A stretch of 18,179 nt of DNA from Gemmataceae bacterium (lineage in GTDB: Bacteria > Planctomycetota > Planctomycetia > Gemmatales > Gemmataceae): contig JADLBT010000438.1 in the NCBI GenBank assembly GCA_020847555.1, positions 1-18,179 of the forward strand. Direction: 5' to 3'. The position numbers were made by a program, and so were the translations under genes. The notes below the pieces were generated by a model. That model had not been told where the DNA came from. It was given only the letters and a program-made list of their open reading frames with translations, and ran no database searches. Shown in pieces: positions 13,591 to 18,179 of the stretch (position 1 is the stretch's first letter; every line of letters begins with the position of its first letter).

Positions 13591-15717
13591 ATGACAAGAC
13601 CGACGCGAACCCTGGCGCTGCTTCTGCTGGCGCTCGTCACGGGCGTGCTGGCGGCGCAGCGCCTCGACCCGAGCGCCGCCAGGCCGCCGATTGCGAAGCG
13701 GGTGCCGCACCGGCTGACGGCCCACGGTGACACACGGACTGACGAGTACTACTGGATGCGCGACAAGAAATCGCCGGCCGTCCGCGTCCACCTGGAGGCC
13801 GAGAATGCCTACACCAAGGCGGCGATGAAGCCGACCGAACCGCTGCAGCGCCGCCTGTACGACGAGATGCTCGGCCGCATCAAGCAGACCGACCTGACCG
13901 TCCCGCACCGCGACCGCGGGTTCTGGTATTACCGGCGGACCGAGGAGGGGAAGCAGTATCCCGTCTACTGCCGCAAGACGGGCACTCTGCAGGCGCCCGA
14001 GGAGGTGCTCCTGGACGCGAATGCGCTGGCCCGCGGCGAGAAGTTCTTCGACGTCCGCGGCCCGGTCGTCAGCGACGACGGCAACCTGCTCGCCTTCGCC
14101 ACCGACACCACCGGGTTCCGCGAGTACCAGCTGTCAGTCAAGGATCTGCGCACCGGCAAACTTGTCGAGACGAGACTGGCGCAGGTGACCGACTTCGAGT
14201 GGGCCGCCGACAACAGGACGCTGTTCTACGTCACCGAGGACGACGCCAAGCGCCCGCACCGGCTGTGGCGCCACAGCCTCGGCCGGCCGAAGGCGGAGGA
14301 CGTGCTGGTCTTCGAGGAGAAGGATGGCCTGTTCTGGCTCGGCCTGAGCCGCTCGCGCGACGGCAAGTACCTGTTCCACCTCTCCGAGAGCTACACGTCC
14401 GCCGAGCAGTGGTTCCTCCCGACCGACACGCCCGCGGGCGCCTGGAAGGTGATCCTGCCGCGTGAGGCGAACCACGAGTACCGCGCCGCCCACCGCGACG
14501 GGCGGTTTTACCTCCGCACCAACCGCGGCGGCGCGACCAACTTCAAGGTGGTGACGTGCCCGGTTGAGAAGACCGCTCCGGCCCACTGGCGCGACCTGGT
14601 CCCGTATGACCCGGCGGTGATGGTAACCGGAGTCGATGTCTTCCGCGACCACGCCGTTCTCTCGGAGCGTGTGAAGGGTTTGCCGGCCCTGCGCGTCCTC
14701 GATCTGCGCAGCAACCAGGCGTACCGCATCGACTTCCCCGAGCCGACCTACGACGTCGAACTGAGGGCGAACCCGGAGTTCGCGACGGATGCCGTCCAGC
14801 TCACTTACACGTCGCTCGTCACGCCACCCGCGGTGTACGAGTACCACCTCGACACCCGCAAGCGCGTCCTCCTCAAACAGAAGGAAGTGCTCGGCGGGTA
14901 CGACCCGGCGCGTTACGTCTCCGAGCGGCTGCACGCGACGGCCGCCGACGGGACGAAGGTGCCGCTCTCGCTCGTCTACCGCAAGGGCGTCAAGAAGGAT
15001 GGCACCGCCCCGCTGCTGCTGTACGGGTACGGCGCCTACGGCTCGACGCTGCCGCTGGCGTTCGACTCGAACCGGGTGAGCCTGCTCGACCGCGGGATCA
15101 TCTGCGCCCTGGCGCACGTCCGCGGCGGCGGCGAGATGGGGCGGGCGTGGTACGACGGCGGCAAGGTTCGCAACCGCATGAAGTCGTTCACTGACTTCAT
15201 CGCGTGCGCCGACCACCTGGTATGGGAGAAGTACGCGGCCCGGAACCGCCTCGTCATCCAGGGGCGCAGCGCCGGCGGGCTGCTCATGGCGGTCGCGCTC
15301 AGCCTGCGGCCGGACCTGTGTACGGCCGCGGTGCTGGAGGTGCCGTTCGTGGACGCGGTCACCAGCATGCTCGACCCGACCCTGCCGCTGGTGACCCAGG
15401 AGTACCAGGAGTGGGGGAACCCGAACGAGAAGGGTGACTACGACTACCTCAAGTCGTACTGTCCCTATACGAACATGCGGCCGGGGGCGTACCCGTCGAT
15501 GCTGGTCACGACGTCGCTGAACGACAGCCAGGTGATGTACTGGGAGCCGGCGAAGTATGTGGCCAGGCTGCGGACGATGAAGCGGGACAACACCCCGCTG
15601 CTGTTCCGGTGCGACATGGCGGCTGGGCACGGCGGAGCATCCGGGCGGTACGATGCGTTGCGCGAGGATGCGTTCGTGATGGCGTTCGTCCTCGACCGGA
15701 TGGGGATCCGGAAATAA
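13591..15717 (+). CDS. Secreted S9A prolyl oligopeptidase / oligopeptidase B-like serine peptidase
   Basis: A 708-residue serine peptidase of clan SC, family S9. Residues 1-23 are a signal peptide (MTRPTRTLALLLLALVTGVL), so it acts outside the cytoplasm. AHGDTRTDEYYWMRDK (44-59) and LEAENAYTKA (68-77) are the oligopeptidase B/prolyl oligopeptidase N-terminal hallmarks. The beta-propeller domain fills about 90-430. The hydrolase domain carries GYGAYGS (479-485), VRGGGEMGRAWYDGG (510-524), Ser560 in GRSAGG, Asp645 in LNDSQV and His680 in AGHGG, a complete catalytic triad. Substrates would be short peptides cut after basic or proline residues; the sequence does not decide which. The ATG at 13591 was chosen over 13498 because it starts the signal peptide and has AGGGA upstream. 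The next gene follows after 119 bases that contain a palindromic element. Confidence 0.9.
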   Translation: MTRPTRTLALLLLALVTGVLAAQRLDPSAARPPIAKRVPHRLTAHGDTRTDEYYWMRDKKSPAVRVHLEAENAYTKAAMKPTEPLQRRLYDEMLGRIKQTDLTVPHRDRGFWYYRRTEEGKQYPVYCRKTGTLQAPEEVLLDANALARGEKFFDVRGPVVSDDGNLLAFATDTTGFREYQLSVKDLRTGKLVETRLAQVTDFEWAADNRTLFYVTEDDAKRPHRLWRHSLGRPKAEDVLVFEEKDGLFWLGLSRSRDGKYLFHLSESYTSAEQWFLPTDTPAGAWKVILPREANHEYRAAHRDGRFYLRTNRGGATNFKVVTCPVEKTAPAHWRDLVPYDPAVMVTGVDVFRDHAVLSERVKGLPALRVLDLRSNQAYRIDFPEPTYDVELRANPEFATDAVQLTYTSLVTPPAVYEYHLDTRKRVLLKQKEVLGGYDPARYVSERLHATAADGTKVPLSLVYRKGVKKDGTAPLLLYGYGAYGSTLPLAFDSNRVSLLDRGIICALAHVRGGGEMGRAWYDGGKVRNRMKSFTDFIACADHLVWEKYAARNRLVIQGRSAGGLLMAVALSLRPDLCTAAVLEVPFVDAVTSMLDPTLPLVTQEYQEWGNPNEKGDYDYLKSYCPYTNMRPGAYPSMLVTTSLNDSQVMYWEPAKYVARLRTMKRDNTPLLFRCDMAAGHGGASGRYDALREDAFVMAFVLDRMGIRK

Positions 15718-15738
15718 GCGACCGTCACTTGCGCTCCC

Positions 15739-15813
15739 TGAAGCCCACGGGTCGCGCCGCGTGGGCCAGGCGCCAGCGATTTGACCCACGGGACGCGACC
15801 CGTGGGCTTTCAG
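15739..15813. repeat. Doubled CCCACGGG-family palindromic element
   Basis: The left unit begins TGAAGCCCACGGGTCGCG and ends near 15767. The right unit, 15783-15813, is its inverted copy with about three mismatches and one extra base. The left unit's own hairpin has a G at one C position (CCGCGTGGGC), while the right unit keeps the intact CCCACGGG/CCCGTGGG pair. It sits 22 bases after the S9 peptidase stop and ends 23 bases before the sugar kinase ATG, so it either separates or links their messages. Confidence 0.8.
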
Positions 15814-15836
15814 ACCTTGGTTTGGTAGGAAAGTAC

Positions 15837-16925
15837 ATGAACGGGCTGCAGATTCGCAAGGACTCCTGCGAGCTGGATTTCCTGTCCCTGGGCGCGCTGG
15901 TCCACCGCCTGGACCCGGGCGCGATCCCGTTCCGCAAGGCGCGCACGCTCGACATTCACGTCTCCGGCGGCGAGTACAACGTCGCCGCGAACCTGGCCGA
16001 CTGTTTCGGCCTGCGCACCGGCATCGCGACGGCGATGGTGAACTACGGCATCGGCGAACTGGTGCAGACCCGGGTCCGCGAGACCGGGGTGACGCCCTTT
16101 TACAAGTGGTTCGACCACGACGGCGTCCGCGGCCCGAACATCGCCACCGTCTACAGCGACCGCGGCCACGGTATCCGCCCCCCGGTCGTCTTCTACAACC
16201 GGGCCAACGAGGCCGGCGCTCTGCTCAAACCGGGCGATTTCGATTGGCCGACGATCTTCGGCCGCGGCGTGCGCTGGTTCCACTCCGGCGGCATCTTCGC
16301 GGCCCTGTCCGAGACGACGGCCGAGGTGATCATTGAGGGCATGCAGGCCGCGAAGGCCCACGGCGCCGTCAACTCCTTCGACCTGAACTACCGGGCGAAG
16401 CTGTGGGCATCGGTCGGCGGCCCGGCCCGCGCCCAGCAGGTGGTGCGGCGCATCGTCAGCAACGTGGACGCGCTGATCGGCAACGAGGAGGATCTGCAGC
16501 AGGGCCTCGGTATCGCGGGGCCGGAGGTAGCGGCCGCGTCGGCGTCGAAGCTCGACCCCGATGCCTTCTTCAAAATGATCGACCGCGTGGTTAAGCAGTT
16601 CCCGAACGTCAAGCTGGTGGCGACGACGCTGCGCGAGGTCCACTCGACGAACCGCCACGACTGGGCGGCGGTCCTGTGGCTCGGCGGCAAGCACTTCGTC
16701 AGCCCGACGTGTCAGCTCGACGTGTACGACCGGATCGGCGGCGGCGACGGGTTCGCGGCGGGGCTGATCTACGGGCTGATTACGGGGCGCCCGCCGGAGG
16801 AGGCGCTGCGCCTCGGGTGGGCGTCGGGGGCGTTCCTGACCACGTTCCCGGGCGACATCACGATGGCCCGGGTGGACGAGGTCGAGGCGTTCGCGAAGGG
16901 CGGGTCGGCGCGCGTCCAGCGCTAA
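15837..16925 (+). CDS. PfkB-family sugar kinase, 2-dehydro-3-deoxygluconokinase-like
   Basis: A 362-residue ribokinase-fold kinase. GGEYNVAANLADCFGLRTG (44-62) is the PfkB N-terminal signature, with the substrate-binding GG-x-N-A. SFDLNYRAKLW (180-190) matches the DxNxRxxLW segment typical of KDG kinases. NVDALIGNEED (209-219) is the conserved NxxE region. YDRIGGGDGFAAGLIYGL (297-314) holds the ATP-binding anion hole and catalytic base Asp304; the usual GAGD reads GGGD. The likely reaction is phosphorylation of 2-keto-3-deoxygluconate or a related sugar acid; the substrate is an inference from family resemblance. The ATG at 15837 has AGGAAAG seven bases upstream. The frame is open further 5' but through the palindrome, so the longer form is rejected. 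The deacetylase gene follows after 38 bases, probably in one operon. Confidence 0.85.
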   Translation: MNGLQIRKDSCELDFLSLGALVHRLDPGAIPFRKARTLDIHVSGGEYNVAANLADCFGLRTGIATAMVNYGIGELVQTRVRETGVTPFYKWFDHDGVRGPNIATVYSDRGHGIRPPVVFYNRANEAGALLKPGDFDWPTIFGRGVRWFHSGGIFAALSETTAEVIIEGMQAAKAHGAVNSFDLNYRAKLWASVGGPARAQQVVRRIVSNVDALIGNEEDLQQGLGIAGPEVAAASASKLDPDAFFKMIDRVVKQFPNVKLVATTLREVHSTNRHDWAAVLWLGGKHFVSPTCQLDVYDRIGGGDGFAAGLIYGLITGRPPEEALRLGWASGAFLTTFPGDITMARVDEVEAFAKGGSARVQR

Positions 16926-16963
16926 CGGAGTCCGTTTCCAGGCTTTCGCAGGAGGTCACACCA

Positions 16964-17962
16964 ATGAGCCGGCGTGGGTTGGTTGGCGGCGGGCTGTTCC
17001 TGGCGTGCGGCTTTCTCCTCGGCTGGCTGTGGCGCGGGCCGGAAACTCAATCCGGTCGCGCCGAAGCCGCGGGCGTCGGCAAGCAATCGCCGGCCCGGGC
17101 GAAGGCGGTCGTCCCGCCGCAGGACGGCAAGCTGCGCATCATCGCGTTCGGGGCGCACCCGGACGACTGCGAGCTGAAGGTGGGCGGGTGCGCCGCGAAG
17201 TGGGCCGCCCAGGGGCACCACGTCAAGCTGGTGTCGGTGACGAACGGCGACATCGGCCACTGGCGGCAGGCCGGCGGGCCGCTGGCGCGGCGGCGCACCG
17301 CGGAGGTCGAGAAGGCGGCGCGCCTCCTCGGCATCCACACCCAGGTGCTCGACATCCACGACGGCGAGCTGGAGCCAACCCTGGAGCACCGCCGCACCAT
17401 CACGCGCCTGATCCGCGAGTGGGACGCCGACATCGTCCTCGCCCACCGGCCGAACGACTACCACCCCGACCACCGCTACACCGGCATCCTGGTGCAGGAC
17501 GCGGCGTTCATGGTCACTGTCCCGTTCTTCTGCCCGGACGTGCCGTACCTGAAGAAGAACCCGGTCTTCCTTTACTACTCGGACCGTTTCCAGCGCCCGA
17601 ACCCGTTCCGAGCCGATATCGTGGTGGACATCGGCGACGTGGTGGAGAAGAAGCTGGCGGCCCTGGAGGCGCTCGAGTCGCAGTTTTACGAAGGCGGCGC
17701 CGGCGGCTCGCCCGACCTGATCCCGCAGGAGCCCGCCAAGCAGGAAGCGCGGCGCCGCCAGGTGCGCCAGGCGTTCCTGAATCGCTCGCTGGACGTCGCC
17801 CGCAAGTACCGCGAAAAACTTCTCGCCCTCTACGGCAAGGAGCGCGGCGCGAAGGTCGAGCACGCCGAGGCGTTCGAGATCTGCGAATACGGGAGCCAGC
17901 CGAACGCATCCGCGGTGCGCCGGTTGTTCCCATTCTTCGCGGCGGGCACGGAAGGGAAGTAA
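16964..17962 (+). CDS. PIG-L (LmbE)-family deacetylase with N-terminal membrane anchor
   Basis: A 332-residue zinc-dependent N-acetylglucosaminide deacetylase-type protein. Residues 6-24 (LVGGGLFLACGFLLGWLW) form a membrane anchor or signal. The catalytic motif GAHPDDCELKVGG (63-75) supplies His65 and Asp68 as zinc ligands and Asp67 as general base. HPDHRYTG (167-174) supplies the third zinc ligand, His170. The family removes acetyl groups from GlcNAc-containing substrates such as mycothiol and bacillithiol precursors, GlcNAc-PI and antibiotics. Here the anchor suggests an extracytoplasmic glycan or glycoside substrate, though that is an inference. The ATG at 16964 has AGGAGG eight bases upstream. 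It is the second gene after the sugar kinase. Hairpin 17971-18019 begins nine bases after the stop and likely terminates the operon. Confidence 0.88.
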   Translation: MSRRGLVGGGLFLACGFLLGWLWRGPETQSGRAEAAGVGKQSPARAKAVVPPQDGKLRIIAFGAHPDDCELKVGGCAAKWAAQGHHVKLVSVTNGDIGHWRQAGGPLARRRTAEVEKAARLLGIHTQVLDIHDGELEPTLEHRRTITRLIREWDADIVLAHRPNDYHPDHRYTGILVQDAAFMVTVPFFCPDVPYLKKNPVFLYYSDRFQRPNPFRADIVVDIGDVVEKKLAALEALESQFYEGGAGGSPDLIPQEPAKQEARRRQVRQAFLNRSLDVARKYREKLLALYGKERGAKVEHAEAFEICEYGSQPNASAVRRLFPFFAAGTEGK

Positions 17963-17970
17963 CCTCCGAG

Positions 17971-18038
17971 CCCGGAGCGTCAGCGAGGGACGAGCAGCGT
18001 CCGGCGCTGACGCTCCGGGTTGGTCCGACGGCGCCGGA
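17971..18038. repeat. Hairpin element between convergent genes; full copy of the 5279-5306 element
   Basis: CCCGGAGCGTCAGCG (17971-17985) pairs perfectly with 18005-18019 over 15 bp around a 19-base loop. The right arm runs on into GGTTGGTCCGACGGCGCCGGA-type sequence ending at 18038. Bases 18011-18038 match 5279-5306 at 27 of 28 positions. It begins nine bases after the deacetylase stop and ends 20 bases before the end of the minus-strand gene that follows. A terminator role for both converging genes is plausible. Confidence 0.8.
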
Positions 18039-18057
18039 CACCGCGCGGCGCTGCGCG

Positions 18058-18179
18058 TCACTTGAGGAAGAGCATCTCGCGGTACGTCGGCAGCGGCCAC
18101 AGGTCGTCCGCGACCAGGGTTTCGAGCTTGTCGCCCAATCCCCGCAGCGTCGCCAGCGCCGGCACGACCGCATCACGCA
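18058..18179 (-). CDS. Glutamine synthetase type III, C-terminal fragment
   Basis: On the minus strand, from the window edge to the TGA at 18058-18060, the frame is open for the last 39 complete residues. It reads VVPALATLRGLGDKLETLVA, then DDLWPLPTYREMLFLK. A helix of the DKLE type followed by DDLWPLPxYxEMLF is the C-terminal end of the large, dodecameric type III glutamine synthetases (GlnN). These make glutamine from glutamate, ammonia and ATP. The active-site domain is outside the window, so the call rests on this tail only. There is no start codon here, so a plain ORF search misses it. The hairpin at 17971-18019 lies just past its stop and could terminate it. Confidence 0.75.
   Translation of the reverse strand, partial: RDAVVPALATLRGLGDKLETLVADDLWPLPTYREMLFLK

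Noticed and set aside
10615..13908. 1097-residue open frame on the minus strand
   Set aside because: It is antisense to the TPR gene, has Arg/Val/Leu-rich low-information composition, and crosses the repeat and the start of the peptidase gene.
14134..15789. 551-residue minus-strand frame
   Set aside because: It is antisense to the S9 peptidase with its intact triad, and it starts inside a palindromic repeat.
318..15813. Palindromic repeats as a CRISPR array
   Set aside because: The units are far apart or in inverted pairs, with no regular spacers and no cas genes.
15609..15836. N-terminal extension of the sugar kinase
   Set aside because: It overlaps the peptidase 3' end and translates the palindromic element; AGGAAAG supports the ATG at 15837.
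16676..16963. N-terminal extension of the PIG-L deacetylase
   Set aside because: It overlaps the sugar kinase gene out of frame; AGGAGG and a membrane anchor mark 16964 as the start.

Overview
The window is high-GC bacterial DNA, and its gene content points to a planctomycete of the Gemmataceae type. The pointers are a twin-arginine-exported DUF1501 protein, a short-zinc-ribbon plus membrane protein, a TPR protein with the planctomycete-style C-terminus, a very cysteine-rich small protein, an exported S9 peptidase, and many GC-rich palindromic elements between genes. The lineage is inferred from gene families and repeat style, not from a marker gene.

Layout, left to right. The 3' end of a ComM/YifB-type ATPase gene (1-291, +) converges on a two-gene minus-strand operon, a PMCA-type calcium P-type ATPase (724-3903) whose stop overlaps the start of a small thioredoxin-like [2Fe-2S] ferredoxin (362-727). 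Divergent from the ATPase is a D-threonine aldolase/D-serine dehydratase-like PLP enzyme (4153-5271, +), which converges on a 76-residue orphan (5317-5547, -). A near-consensus promoter (5773-5802) drives a 24-cysteine, internally duplicated small protein (5896-6411, +), closed by a strong hairpin. A secreted hypothetical protein (6604-7353, +) converges on an exported nitrilase-superfamily protein (7399-8319, -), a zinc-ribbon membrane protein (8385-8882, -) and a DUF1501 protein (9035-10414, -). The right part is plus-strand: a TPR protein (10744-13416), a secreted oligopeptidase B-like S9 peptidase (13591-15717), a PfkB/KDG-kinase-like sugar kinase (15837-16925) and a PIG-L-type deacetylase (16964-17962). 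The last 122 bases hold the C-terminus of a type III glutamine synthetase on the minus strand.

How the genes work together: only two clear transcription units are visible, the ATPase/ferredoxin pair and the sugar kinase/deacetylase pair. Otherwise the genes look like independent housekeeping, catabolic and exported functions. No phage, transposase, CRISPR, tRNA or rRNA is seen.

The most unusual content is (a) the duplicated Cys-rich protein with its strong promoter, and (b) a set of intergenic palindromes. One family has a CCCACGGG/CCCGTGGG core at three loci. A second family is shared by 5279-5306 and 17971-18038 (27 of 28 bases identical), both just after a plus-strand stop codon and between convergent genes. 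Two further large palindromes lie at 4072-4135 and 8959-8990.
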